Shown here piece by piece: positions 10,364 through 19,115 of a DNA stretch of 64,000 bases. The DNA comes from Streptomyces sp. NBC_00708. GTDB lineage: Bacteria > Actinomycetota > Actinomycetes > Streptomycetales > Streptomycetaceae. The notes under the pieces are model-generated. The model worked only from the letters and a program-made list of their open reading frames with translations, was not told the origin of the DNA and did no database searches. How positions within the stretch are numbered: the first letter of the stretch is position 1; every line of letters starts with the position of its first letter. Both the position numbers and the translations under genes were made by a program. Location of the stretch: positions 2,666,001-2,730,000 of the forward strand of contig CP108997.1 in NCBI GenBank assembly GCA_036226585.1, read 5' to 3'.

Positions 10364-10792
10364 ATGGACAGTTCCGTACCGCCCCGCCCGTCCGAGCCGC
10401 GTCCGCGGCGCCGCGACCGACACGGCCGCGGTATGCGCGGGCCCGTCGCCCCGCCGCAGGTGCCGTTGTCGACGAGCCGGGCGGACAGCTTCCGCGATCT
10501 CGTCCAGGACTCCGTCGAGCGGCTGGAGCGGCGCTGGCCCCAGCTGGCCGAGGTCGACTTCGTCGTCGTGGAGGTACCGGAGACAGCGGAGGAGACCGTT
10601 CCGCTGGGCAACGCGGTCTCGGCCGAGAAGGGCCGGCCCGCCCAGATCTCCGTCTACCGGCGGCCTGTCGAGCTCCGGACCAAGAGCCGTGACGAGCGGG
10701 CCCTGCTCATCCACGAGATCGTCGTCGAGCAGGTGGCGGAGCTGCTGGGCCTGGCCCCCGAGTCCGTCGATCCCCGCTACGGGCAGGAGTAG
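10364..10792 (+). CDS. Zincin-like metallopeptidase family protein
   Basis: A 142-residue protein (ATG at 10364, with an overlapping GTG at 10361). The first 45 residues are basic and proline rich, then comes a compact domain: SFRDLVQDSVERL, VDFVVVEVPE, ISVYRRPVELR and finally LIHEIVVEQVAELLGLAPESVDP. That matches the actinobacterial minimal-zincin family (PF06262-like). In the usual members the helix is HExxH; here it reads HEIVVE, so the second zinc histidine is missing. It may therefore be inactive or use another ligand. It is convergent with the DUF5719 gene. Confidence 0.8.
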   Translation: MDSSVPPRPSEPRPRRRDRHGRGMRGPVAPPQVPLSTSRADSFRDLVQDSVERLERRWPQLAEVDFVVVEVPETAEETVPLGNAVSAEKGRPAQISVYRRPVELRTKSRDERALLIHEIVVEQVAELLGLAPESVDPRYGQE

Positions 10793-10849
10793 GCAGGCCG
10801 GGGGCGCGTCCCCCCGGTTGTCTCAGTCCCCTCGGCCGCCTCGCTCGTT

Positions 10850-12397
10850 TCAGTCGTCGAGCACCGACAGGTCCTGGCGGGCCGCCGGGACCTCGACCGT
10901 GCCCCGGTCGTCCGGCAGGGTCTGCACCGTGAACATCTGGATGCCGTCCACCGTCACCGTGAGCGTGCGGGCTGCGTGCACCGGGCCGCCCGACTGGGGC
11001 TCGACCGTCAGCGCGTAGGTGCCCTTGAGGCCCTTCGGCACGGGCGGGGTGACCGCTGTCGTCGTGCCCGCCGCGACCTTGTACGTCTTGCTGACCGCCG
11101 TGCCGCCCCCGCTGCCCGCGGACGCGGTGACCTTGACGGTGCCGGCGGCTCCGGGCGCGGTGAGCGAGAGGACCGATCCCTTGGACCGGTTGTCGGCGAC
11201 CGTCGCGCGGGCGGCCACCGGGCCGGTCGCCGGGATGTAGGCGACCTCCTGCTTGTCGCCCTTGCCCCGGACCACCCGCAGGGCGGCGACCACGGGGGTC
11301 GCCCTGCTCTTGTCGGAGGGCACCAGCATCAGCGAGCCGGGCTCGCCGCGGGTGACGTCCTTCAGGTCGATTCCGGCCGTCATGTTCGACTTGACGTGCA
11401 GTTCCTCGTGGCCGACCGGGGTGATCGCGCCGGACTTGCCGAGCAACTTCAGCTGGAGGTCGGCGTCGTCGTCGCCGGGGGCGAAGGCCACCAGGCGCAC
11501 CGAGGTCGCGTCCGCCGGGATGCCGGGCAGCACGAGGGTGCCCGCAGGTTCGGCGGAGGGGGCGATCCAGTCACTGCCGGTCGTGTCGTCCGCCGCTCGG
11601 ACGGCCGCGCCGACCCGGCCCGTACGGGTGGTGACGTGGACGGTCACGTCGTCGACGGCCTTGCTCGTGAGCGTCGAGATCAGGACACGTACGCCGGAGC
11701 CCGCCGGGACCGTGATGCCCTCGCCCACGTCGGACTTGAGCGTGCCGTCCGGGCCGTACAGCTCGATGTCGGCGACGGCGGCGGTGTCGTCCGGGTTGGT
11801 GAGGTGGACGTAGTCCTCGCGGGACTTGGCGGTGCTGGCCGCCGGGAACCAGAAGTCGGTGTCGGGGGCGGTGCAGCTGATGCCGAGCAGGCCGCGTCCG
11901 TCACCCGCCTCGATGGTGGTGGTCTGCTGGGCGGTCCAGCCGGGTGCGAGACGGCCCGTGGCGGTGCCGACGAGCGCGGGCGAGTCCGCGCCCGACGCCT
12001 CGCCGGTGGCGGGCTTGCCGGGCTCCTTGAGGGAGACGACCGGCTTGTCCTTGTCGGCGTCCTTGCCCTTCTTGCTCTTCCCCTTGTCCTTCTTGTCCTT
12101 GTCGTCCTTGTCGTCGGACTTCGCCTCGTCCTTCGCGGACGACAGGAGTTCGGCCGTGCCGGCCGCGGCCGAACCGCCGCTCGTGTTCGGCGGTGTGTAG
12201 GCCGTGTACGCCGTCTCCGAGAGGTCGGAGAGGCCGGGCGCCGGGCAGAGCAGGCTGGTCCGTTCAACGGGCAGCCGTGCGGCCGTCCTCGCCTCGGCCG
12301 GGCCGCTGCCGTCCGGCACTTCGAGCGCGGCGAACCCGGTGACGGCGGCCAGGGCGACCGCTCCGGCGATGAGGGACAGGCTGCTGGTGGACTTCAC
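10850..12397 (-). CDS. DUF5719 family secreted/membrane-anchored protein
   Basis: A 515-residue protein from the GTG at 12397. It has a short N-terminal hydrophobic segment (LSLIAGAVALAAVTGFAAL, about residues 7-25) that looks like a signal anchor, then a charged linker of about 35 residues made almost only of K and D (about residues 87-120). The rest is beta-rich with no enzyme motif. Its start codon overlaps the stop of the large glycosyltransferase gene (GTGA at 12394-12397), so the two are translationally coupled and probably act together outside the membrane. This glycosyltransferase/DUF5719 pair next to whiB is a standard actinobacterial arrangement. Biochemical role unknown. Confidence 0.88.
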   Translation of the reverse strand: MKSTSSLSLIAGAVALAAVTGFAALEVPDGSGPAEARTAARLPVERTSLLCPAPGLSDLSETAYTAYTPPNTSGGSAAAGTAELLSSAKDEAKSDDKDDKDKKDKGKSKKGKDADKDKPVVSLKEPGKPATGEASGADSPALVGTATGRLAPGWTAQQTTTIEAGDGRGLLGISCTAPDTDFWFPAASTAKSREDYVHLTNPDDTAAVADIELYGPDGTLKSDVGEGITVPAGSGVRVLISTLTSKAVDDVTVHVTTRTGRVGAAVRAADDTTGSDWIAPSAEPAGTLVLPGIPADATSVRLVAFAPGDDDADLQLKLLGKSGAITPVGHEELHVKSNMTAGIDLKDVTRGEPGSLMLVPSDKSRATPVVAALRVVRGKGDKQEVAYIPATGPVAARATVADNRSKGSVLSLTAPGAAGTVKVTASAGSGGGTAVSKTYKVAAGTTTAVTPPVPKGLKGTYALTVEPQSGGPVHAARTLTVTVDGIQMFTVQTLPDDRGTVEVPAARQDLSVLDD

Positions 12398-15300
12398 TCG
12401 GACTCGCCTCGCGCGGTCGGCCACGGGTTCTGGCCCGGGGCGGGGTTCTCGGGGTTCTGCGGGTCGTACGGGCGCTGCTCGCCGTACTGCCCGGCCTCGG
12501 GGTCGTACCCGTTCGGGTCGTACGGGGGCGGGTCGTACGACGGCGGGCTGTACGGGCCCGCGTACTGGCCGTCCTGGTACTGCGGATAGCCCGGGTCCTG
12601 GTACTGGCCCTGGTCGTTCGCGCCGTACTCGCCCTGCTGCTGCGGATAGCCGTACGGGTCGTAGCCGCCGGCGTCCGGCTGCTGCTGCCCCTCCGCGTAC
12701 TGGCCGTCCTGGTACTGCGGATAGCCGGGGTCCTGGTACTGGCCCTGCCCGCCGTCCCACTCGCCGTACTGCTGCTGCGGTACGAAGACGTCCTCGGTAT
12801 CCGGGTTCGCCGGGTTCTCCGGGGCGCCTTCGGGGGCCGGGCCGGTTTCCGGGCCCTGCTGGGCGGGAACGTACGCCGGCTGCTCGCCGGTCTGTCCGTA
12901 CGCCGGCAGCTCGCCCGTCTCCGGTGCCTCCTGGGCACCCTCCGCACCCTCCGCGCCCTGCTCGGCGGCCTCGCTCTCGGCCAGGGCGGCCGCGCGCAGC
13001 CTGCGGGCCCTGCGGCCCTCACCGGCGACGGGTTCGGCGGCGACGGCCTCGGCCTCCTCGGGCAGGTCGTCGTCGATCTCCCGGCGGCGGCCCGGGAGGG
13101 CCATGACCACCAGGACGACGGCGAGCGCGACCTGCGCCCAGATCCACACGGTGTGGGTGAAGGGGGCCTCGTAGGTGAGATCCAGGGTGCCGCCCTCGGC
13201 GGGGAGTTCGAAGCCCTGGGCCCAGCCGTCGACCGTCTTGGGGGTCAGCGCGCGGCCGTTGAGCGTGGCCTGCCAGCCGGGGTCGGCGGCGTCGGCGATC
13301 CGCAGCACCCGGCCGCTGCCGCCCGCCGGGACCTCGGTGTGCGCCTCGACCGCCCGGGAGCCCACGGGGAGCGGCTCGTCACCGGCGGCGGACGGGATGA
13401 TCATGACCCGGGCGACCTGCCGGTCCACCCGCCACAGGGCACTGCCGTCCAGCTGGCTGAGCCGGCTCAGGCCCGGGGTCGCGTCGAGCACCCGGCTCAT
13501 CTGCTTGGGGGCCCCGTCGCGCACGAGGACGTATCGGATCGCGAAGCCGCTGAGCTGGCTGCCCTGGTCGGCGCCGGAGCCGGCGACCAGGTTGGCGACG
13601 ACCTTGTCGAGGTGACTGTTGCCGCCCTGGGCCTCGGCCAGTTCCGCGTCGCCGAGCCGGGCTCCCGAGCCGCGTACGAGGGTGTAGTCGACGGAGGTGG
13701 CCGAGGTGCCGCCCAGGACCAGGGTGCGCGGCTGGTCGCGGGTGCCGCTCTCCTCCGCGACGAACGCGGGCACCTGGACCGGGTCGCGGCGCTCCAGCGG
13801 GCCCGCCGCGCCGCCGAGCATCCAGCCGGCGGCGGCCACCACGGGCGCCAGCCCCGCCGCGATCGCGATGAGGGCCGCGACCGGCTGGCGCCAGCCGAAG
13901 CTGAGTTCGGCGACGCGGATGCGGGCGCCGTCCGCACCGACGAGCGCGGCGGCGATGAGCGCGGCGCCGTAGACCAGGGTGGCGGGGCCCGCCCAGCCCG
14001 AGCCGTTGGCGAGCCCGGCGAACGCCAGGGAGACCAGCGCGGCCACCCAGGCGGTGCGGACGGCGAACTGCCGCTCCCCGCGCAGCAGGGCGGCGAGCGC
14101 CGCGAGGACGATGCCGAGGAGCAGGACGCCGCCGGCCGCCTTCGGCCCGCCGGGGCTGATGCCGAGCAGGTCCAGCGCGGACGCGGAGCCCGTACCGGTC
14201 TCCATCCCCGCTTCCTTCAGGAACGCGGACGGGCTGCTCAGCAGCGAGAGCGACCAGGGCGCGAGGACGAGGAGCGGCGTGGCGACGGCGGCGAGGAAGC
14301 GGAGCCCGTAGGCCGTGATGTCGTCGCGGCGCAGCACCAGCACGCCGAGGCCGAGGACCACGGCGAGCGGCCACACGATCGGCGTGAACGCCATCGCGAG
14401 GGTGAGGAGCAGGGTGTACGCCCAGGTGGCGCGCCAGCTGCCGCGGGCGTTGCCGGCGGCCCGCATGCCGTGCGCGGAGACGGCCGTGCGGGCGATCAGC
14501 GGCAGCAGGACGGCCAGGACGGCGGTGCCCAGGCGGCCGGTCGCCAGGGCTCCGGTCGCGGCGGGCAGGAAGGCGTACGCGATGCTCGCCCAGGCGCGCA
14601 GCAGCCGTGAGGGCAGCAGCGGGCGGGAGACGAAGTACGCGGTGAGTCCGGCGAGCGGCACCGAGCAGACGAGCAGCACGGTGAGCGCGAAGCCGGTGGA
14701 GCCGAGGAACAGCGCGGACAGGGCCGAGATCACGGCGAGGTAGGGCGGGGCGGTCTGGGTGCCGCCGGTGCCGACGGCGTGCCAGCCGTCCGCGTACCTG
14801 CCCCAGAGGCCGGAGACGTCGCCGGGCGCGGGCAGCAGGGCGCCGCCGGCCAGCGCGCCGCCGCCGATGAGGCCGCGGCAGGCGACGAGGGAGACCAGCA
14901 GCAGCACGGCGAAGAGCACCGGGCCCGGTTTGCGGCCGACCTTCTTCAGCCGGGCGAACTGGTCGATCTCCAGGTAGTCGGCGTCGTCGCCGCCCGGTCC
15001 GGACTCGACGGCGCCGTGCCGGGAGCCGGAGTCGGCGTCGGAGCCGCCGCCGAAGTTCCCGGCGACCTGTTCGACGGTCGCGCGGACGGTGGCGCCGGGT
15101 GCGGGGAAGAGGCCGCGCAGTTCGGCGGCGTCGACGGCGCCCTTTCCGCGGGCGCGCCGTGCGGCCAGGATGCGGCCGGGGCGCAGCAGGGTGCTCAGGA
15201 GTCCGGTGACCTCGTCGAGCGCCTGGCCCGGGACCTTGCCGACGAGGTAGGCGAGCGTCCGCAGCAGGGTGCCGAGCACCAGTCGCAGCATCACCCAGGG

Positions 15301-16242
15301 CAGCCGCTTGCCCGCGGCGTTGACGAGCATGGTGTAGACGGCGCCCGCCTTGTCCACGCGGTGCGGGCTGGCGACGTTGCGGCCGGCGCAGTCGATGGGG
15401 CGGCGTTCCCGCGCGGAGGCCTCGGCATGCCGCAGGACGGCGTCGGGGGCGACGAGCACCCGGTGTCCCGCCATATGGGCGCGCCAGCACAGGTCGACGT
15501 CGTCGCGCATCAGCGGGAGCCTGCGGTCGAAGCCGCCGAGCTCCTCCCAGACGTCGCGGCGGATGAGCATGCCGGCGGTGGAGACGGACAGGACGGTGCG
15601 GACCTGGTCGTGCTGGCCCTGGTCCTGCTCGCGGCGGTCGAGGCCGGTCCAGCGGCGTCCGCTGTTGGCGATGGAGACGCCGACTTCGAGGAGCTGGCGG
15701 CGGTCGTACCAGCCGCGCAGCTTGGGGCCGACGATCGCGGCGTGCCGGTCGTTGTCGACGACGCGCAGCATCTCGGCGAGTGCGTCGGGCGCGGGCGCGC
15801 AGTCGTCGTGGAGCAGCCAGAGCCACTGCACCGGCTCGCCGTGCGGCAGCTCGGGCATCTCGTACGCCTCGTCGTGCCAGGTCCGGGTGACCGGGTCCCA
15901 GCCGCTGGGCCGCTTCAGGTAGGGCAGGTCGTCCGGGGTGAGGACGCCGGCCGTCCGGCTCGCCTCGTCGACGGCGGTGCCGAAGCTCGTACGGCGCGCG
16001 AGGTGCAGGACCCGGTCGGCGCCGAGCGCCTCGGTGACCAGCCGCGCGGAGTCGTCGGCGCTGCCGGTGTCGGCGGCGACGACGTTCTGCACGGGGCGTT
16101 CCTGGCCGAGCAGCCCGGCGAGCGCGTCGGGCAGCCAGCGTGCGCCGTCGTGGGAGACGAGCACGGCGGTGACGACATGCCGGGGGAACTCTGGGGCGGC
16201 GGCGGCCGCGTACGGCGCCGTTGATTGGCTGTGCACGGACAT
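12394..16242 (-). CDS. Large family-2 glycosyltransferase with polytopic membrane domain and PYQG-rich tail
   Basis: About 1282 residues from the ATG at 16242 (MSVHSQSTAPYAAAAA). The N-terminal GT-A domain (about residues 25-320) shows VTAVLVSHDGARWLPDALAGL, ADTGSADDS, LLHDDCAPAPD and DDVDLCWR, the nucleotide-sugar and acceptor-site motifs of GT2. A long hydrophobic region with many membrane segments follows (about 440-1000). An extracytoplasmic stretch comes next, then a final membrane segment, and the last 250 residues are a disordered tail rich in Y, Q, G, P, D and E with repeated YQDPGYPQYQDGQYA blocks. It should transfer sugar across or at the membrane for envelope polymer synthesis; substrate unknown. 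An upstream in-frame ATG at 16305 is possible. Confidence 0.9.
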   Translation of the reverse strand: MSVHSQSTAPYAAAAAPEFPRHVVTAVLVSHDGARWLPDALAGLLGQERPVQNVVAADTGSADDSARLVTEALGADRVLHLARRTSFGTAVDEASRTAGVLTPDDLPYLKRPSGWDPVTRTWHDEAYEMPELPHGEPVQWLWLLHDDCAPAPDALAEMLRVVDNDRHAAIVGPKLRGWYDRRQLLEVGVSIANSGRRWTGLDRREQDQGQHDQVRTVLSVSTAGMLIRRDVWEELGGFDRRLPLMRDDVDLCWRAHMAGHRVLVAPDAVLRHAEASARERRPIDCAGRNVASPHRVDKAGAVYTMLVNAAGKRLPWVMLRLVLGTLLRTLAYLVGKVPGQALDEVTGLLSTLLRPGRILAARRARGKGAVDAAELRGLFPAPGATVRATVEQVAGNFGGGSDADSGSRHGAVESGPGGDDADYLEIDQFARLKKVGRKPGPVLFAVLLLVSLVACRGLIGGGALAGGALLPAPGDVSGLWGRYADGWHAVGTGGTQTAPPYLAVISALSALFLGSTGFALTVLLVCSVPLAGLTAYFVSRPLLPSRLLRAWASIAYAFLPAATGALATGRLGTAVLAVLLPLIARTAVSAHGMRAAGNARGSWRATWAYTLLLTLAMAFTPIVWPLAVVLGLGVLVLRRDDITAYGLRFLAAVATPLLVLAPWSLSLLSSPSAFLKEAGMETGTGSASALDLLGISPGGPKAAGGVLLLGIVLAALAALLRGERQFAVRTAWVAALVSLAFAGLANGSGWAGPATLVYGAALIAAALVGADGARIRVAELSFGWRQPVAALIAIAAGLAPVVAAAGWMLGGAAGPLERRDPVQVPAFVAEESGTRDQPRTLVLGGTSATSVDYTLVRGSGARLGDAELAEAQGGNSHLDKVVANLVAGSGADQGSQLSGFAIRYVLVRDGAPKQMSRVLDATPGLSRLSQLDGSALWRVDRQVARVMIIPSAAGDEPLPVGSRAVEAHTEVPAGGSGRVLRIADAADPGWQATLNGRALTPKTVDGWAQGFELPAEGGTLDLTYEAPFTHTVWIWAQVALAVVLVVMALPGRRREIDDDLPEEAEAVAAEPVAGEGRRARRLRAAALAESEAAEQGAEGAEGAQEAPETGELPAYGQTGEQPAYVPAQQGPETGPAPEGAPENPANPDTEDVFVPQQQYGEWDGGQGQYQDPGYPQYQDGQYAEGQQQPDAGGYDPYGYPQQQGEYGANDQGQYQDPGYPQYQDGQYAGPYSPPSYDPPPYDPNGYDPEAGQYGEQRPYDPQNPENPAPGQNPWPTARGESE
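12561..12747. repeat. 52-bp direct repeat in the glycosyltransferase tail
   Basis: The 52-bp blocks 12561-12612 and 12696-12747 are identical except for one base and lie 135 bp apart, in frame, encoding the repeated YQDPGYPQYQDGQYA segment. Near-identity at DNA level points to recent duplication or gene conversion. Confidence 0.85.
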
Positions 16243-16556
16243 CGAGGTACGGGCCCTCCGGCCGGGTCCGGGGGAGGTCCCCCCGGGGGCTGCATCGGTG
16301 TACACGCGCGCCCTGTCGGGTCGTTGGCGCGTCTCGGACGGGGCCCCACACTAACGGTACGGATAACCCGGGGTGTGCGGAGCGGTTGACCGAGGGTGCG
16401 GAGGGGAAGGGCGCGGCGCGTATATCGGGCCGGGTCCGGCATGACGGCGCCGCCTGCCGGGTACGGCGATGGCCCGCCGCCTGCGGAGGCAGGCTGCGGG
16501 CCATGGGTGCGCGGCGGTGCGCGGTGGGTCGGGGGCGGTCGGCCGGGTCGGCCCGG
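16243..16556. terminator. Gap between whiB and the glycosyltransferase; bipartite hairpin at 16469-16504
   Basis: About 50 bp past the whiB stop lies a two-part hairpin: an outer 9-bp stem (ATGGCCCGC with GCGGGCCAT) and an inner 6-bp stem (GCCTGC with GCAGGC) around a GGAG loop, separated by one C/T mismatch. It is a likely whiB terminator. The remaining bases up to 16242 should hold the glycosyltransferase promoter; I see no coding sequence. Confidence 0.6.
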
Positions 16557-16820
16557 TCAGATCGCCGCCTTCTTCAGGCGCCGGCGCTCACGCTCGGAGA
16601 GACCGCCCCAGATGCCGAACCGCTCGTCGTTGGAGAGGGCGTACTCCAGGCACTCGGACCGGACTTCGCAGGCGAGACAGACCTTCTTCGCCTCGCGGGT
16701 CGATCCGCCCTTCTCGGGGAAGAAGGACTCGGGATCGGTCTGGGCGCACAGTGCGCGCTCCTGCCAGCCGAGCTCCTCGTCCGCGTCCTCGACCAGCAGT
16801 TGCTGGAACAGCTCGGTCAT
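16557..16820 (-). CDS. whiB: WhiB, iron-sulfur developmental regulator
   Basis: An 87-residue WhiB-family (Wbl) protein. The four [4Fe-4S] ligands are C25, C48, C51 and C57 in the pattern C-x22-C-x2-C-x5-C, followed by the G(I/V)WGG turn (GIWGGLSERERRR) and a basic C-terminus. The sequence MTELFQQLLVEDADEELGWQERALC is close to what I remember of S. coelicolor WhiB itself, and its position beside the cysteine dioxygenase and the large glycosyltransferase matches. From literature on the family, WhiB acts with WhiA to switch on sporulation septation genes. It has a long upstream region, in keeping with complex developmental control. Confidence 0.96.
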   Translation of the reverse strand: MTELFQQLLVEDADEELGWQERALCAQTDPESFFPEKGGSTREAKKVCLACEVRSECLEYALSNDERFGIWGGLSERERRRLKKAAI

Positions 16821-17272
16821 CTGCGCCCCTCGTCCGTCTCTTGCGTCCCGTGATACGGCCGTTACCGAACCGGCCGAACGACACGGGTGAAATTACAAGC
16901 GTGTAGCTCTGGCTGGTCAAGCCCAGATCTGCTATTGGCCCCGGTATTCACCCTGCGGCACCAACCGTATGCGTTAAGTGTTCAAATCACCAAAAACCTG
17001 ACATATGCCATGGGCTCTCCCGCGCCCCGGCCCGTCAGGGAGAGAAACCCCCACGAGCCCGGACACGTTGCGATTCGATCACTGAAGCGACCAAGATCAC
17101 ATTCGGGTCACGGCGCCGCACCCGTGTTTATCGGCACGACTGTTGCGCCACCTGTCCCTGTCGGCGACCGCTAAAACCTTTCTCCTCACGGAGTAACCGG
17201 ATGAGGTGAAACATTGCCGCCAAACCGGTCATTGGGTTGACAGTGGGCGGTTCTCCGGTTCTCCTTGATGGC
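16821..17272. promoter_or_regulatory. whiB / cysteine dioxygenase divergent control region
   Basis: This region is visibly more AT-rich than its surroundings (about 16880-17110). Ahead of whiB is an inverted repeat TTACA-N4-TGTAG at 16893-16906, about 75 bp upstream of the start, and a GACAC at 16880-16884. On the plus strand a consensus-like -35 hexamer TTGACA occurs at 17237-17242, 30 bp before the leader-ORF ATG. An open frame at 16887-17174 has no coding character. Both whiB and the dioxygenase transcripts must start in or near here. Confidence 0.5.
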
Positions 17273-17368
17273 ATGCCAGTGACCTCAGCGACGCACGCCA
17301 CCCGCGCCCGTGGGTTCCGTAGCGCTGTCCAGGCTCGCTGTTGCTGTTCCAGCTGTCTCAGCTGTTGA
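17273..17368 (+). CDS. Cys-rich leader peptide, 31 aa, upstream of cysteine dioxygenase
   Basis: This short ORF starts with the ATG at 17273 and ends in TGA. It encodes 31 residues whose last nine are CCCSSCLSC: five cysteines, four of them TGT codons. It lies on the same strand as, and 158 nt before, the cysteine dioxygenase gene. There is no Shine-Dalgarno sequence, but TTGACA at 17237-17242 places a transcription start close to the ATG if the spacer is about 18 nt, which suggests a leaderless message. Cysteine clusters in short upstream ORFs act as cysteine sensors in mycobacteria; the match between the clustered residue and the downstream enzyme's substrate is why I call it a leader peptide. 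Expression is not shown. Confidence 0.7.
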   Translation: MPVTSATHATRARGFRSAVQARCCCSSCLSC

Positions 17369-17526
17369 TACCGCCGACGCCGTCGTAGCCCCGCTCCGGC
17401 TCGGCCCCGCTCGTCCCGGACCTCCCCCACGCGGCCCCTCCGGCCTCGCGGCCACCGGCCCCCGGTCCCGTGACGAGTCCCTCGCACCCCACGCCGTACT
17501 CGCACCCGCCGAGGAACCACCGCCCC

Positions 17527-18060
17527 ATGAACAGCAGCGACAGCGACCTCCAGATCGCCGGCGACCTCCTGGAGGTCCCGCACCTCCTTCGCCCCGCCCG
17601 CGAACACCCCGTCACCGTGGCCGAGTTCGTCGGTCTCGCCCGCACCATCGCCGCCGATCGCGACCTGTGGGCACCGCTCGTCCAGTACGACGCCACCAGC
17701 CGCTGGTACCACCGCCTGCGCACCGTTCCCCAAGGTCTCGGCTCCGCTCGACCAGGGGAGACCCCACTCGGTTACGAGGTCTGGCTGCTGAGCTGGGTGC
17801 CGGGCCAGGGCAGCGGGCTGCACGACCACGGCCCGTCCTCCGGTGTGCTGACCGTGCTCGACGGCGAGCTGACCGAGCGCACGGACCGGGGCAAGCGGAC
17901 GCTGGGCGCCGGGGCGCAGCGCGTCTTCGCCCCCGGCTACATCCACGAGGTCGTCAACGACTCCCTCGAACCGGCGGTCAGCCTGCACATCTACTACCCG
18001 GGGCTCACCGACATGCCGATGCACGCCGCGCAGTGCGCCCCGGCGGTCGCCACGGCCTGA
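17527..18060 (+). CDS. Cysteine dioxygenase family protein (cupin)
   Basis: A 177-residue cupin that should oxidise cysteine to cysteine sulfinate with non-haem iron. The iron site is readable: GLHDHGPSSG (two histidines of motif 1) and GYIHEVVN (third histidine), with the intervening VLDGELTERTD beta hairpin. I took the ATG at 17527 (MNSSDSD), preceded by GAGGA; the ATG at 17470 would prepend a proline/histidine-rich segment. The Cys-rich leader ORF lies upstream and fbiA/cofD follows 98 bp downstream on the same strand. Substrate could also be another thiol, since bacterial members include 3-mercaptopropionate dioxygenases. Confidence 0.9.
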   Translation: MNSSDSDLQIAGDLLEVPHLLRPAREHPVTVAEFVGLARTIAADRDLWAPLVQYDATSRWYHRLRTVPQGLGSARPGETPLGYEVWLLSWVPGQGSGLHDHGPSSGVLTVLDGELTERTDRGKRTLGAGAQRVFAPGYIHEVVNDSLEPAVSLHIYYPGLTDMPMHAAQCAPAVATA

Positions 18061-18158
18061 ACAGCCCCCGTGCCCGAACCCAAGAGCTCCTGACAGTCCC
18101 ACCCCTCGCCCACCACCACCCCGACAAGGACCAGGCTCCGCCTGACAGACTGTTTCGC

Positions 18159-19115
18159 ATGCGCATTGTGGTTCTGGCCGGCGGTATCGGTGGTGCTCGT
18201 TTTCTGCGTGGCCTCAAGGAGGCCGCGCCCGACGCGGACATCACGGTCATCGGCAACACCGGTGACGACATCCATCTGTTCGGGCTCAAGGTCTGCCCCG
18301 ACCTCGACACCGTGATGTACACCCTCGGCGGTGGCATCAACGAGGAGCAGGGCTGGGGCCGGGCCGACGAGACCTTCCACGTCAAGGACGAGCTCGCCGC
18401 GTACGGCGTGGGCCCCGCATGGTTCGGGCTCGGCGACCGCGACTTCGCCACGCACATCGTCCGTACGCAGATGCTCGGCGCGGGCTACCCGCTGAGCGCC
18501 GTCACCGAGGCGCTCTGCGCGCGCTGGAAGCCGGGTGTGCGGCTGCTGCCCATGTCCGACGACCGCGTCGAGACGCATGTGGCGATCGACGAGGGCGGCG
18601 AGAGCCGGGCCGTGCACTTCCAGGAGTACTGGGTGAAGCTGCGGGCCTCCGTACCGGCGCGGGCGATCGTGCCCGTCGGCGCGGAGCAGGCCAAGCCGGC
18701 GCCCGGCGTCCTGGAGGCGATCGGCGAGGCCGACGTCATCCTCTTCCCGCCGTCCAACCCGGTCGTCTCCGTCGGGACCATCCTCGCCGTGCCCGGCATC
18801 CGCGAGGCCATCGCCGAGGCCGGGGTGCCGGTCGTCGGCCTCTCCCCCATCGTCGGTGACGCGCCGGTGCGCGGGATGGCCGACAAGGTCCTCGCGGCGG
18901 TGGGCGTCGAGTCGACGGCCGCCGCGGTCGCCGAACACTACGGTTCCGGGCTGCTCGACGGCTGGCTCGTCGACACCGTGGACGCGGGCGCGGTCGAGCG
19001 GGTGGAGTCGGCGGGCATCCGCTGCCGGGCCGTGCCGCTGATGATGACCGACGTCGCCGCCACCGCCGAGATGGCCCGGCAGGCGCTGGCCCTCGCCGGG
19101 GAGGTCCGCGCGTGA
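18159..19115 (+). CDS. fbiA: 2-phospho-L-lactate/phosphoenolpyruvate transferase of F420 synthesis (CofD/FbiA)
   Basis: A 318-residue enzyme joining the activated three-carbon unit to the deazaflavin FO, giving F420-0 or its dehydro form; in actinomycetes the donor derives from phosphoenolpyruvate. The Rossmann start [19 protein letters not shown], the NTGDD motif, and [12 protein letters not shown] are family hallmarks. The stop overlaps the start of fbiB by 4 bp (GTGA at 19112-19115), so the pair is translationally coupled. The ATG at 18159 leads directly into the conserved glycine-rich loop, which fixes the start. Confidence 0.95.
   Translation: MRIVVLAGGIGGARFLRGLKEAAPDADITVIGNTGDDIHLFGLKVCPDLDTVMYTLGGGINEEQGWGRADETFHVKDELAAYGVGPAWFGLGDRDFATHIVRTQMLGAGYPLSAVTEALCARWKPGVRLLPMSDDRVETHVAIDEGGESRAVHFQEYWVKLRASVPARAIVPVGAEQAKPAPGVLEAIGEADVILFPPSNPVVSVGTILAVPGIREAIAEAGVPVVGLSPIVGDAPVRGMADKVLAAVGVESTAAAVAEHYGSGLLDGWLVDTVDAGAVERVESAGIRCRAVPLMMTDVAATAEMARQALALAGEVRA

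Noticed and set aside
12264..13022. Open frame antisense or out of frame within the glycosyltransferase tail
   Set aside because: Arg/Thr/Ser repeats are an out-of-frame reading of the Y/Q/P/G-rich tail.
16887..17174. A 95-codon open frame between whiB and the cysteine dioxygenase
   Set aside because: It lies in an AT-rich promoter region, has atypical codon use and no SD, and its product matches no family I know.
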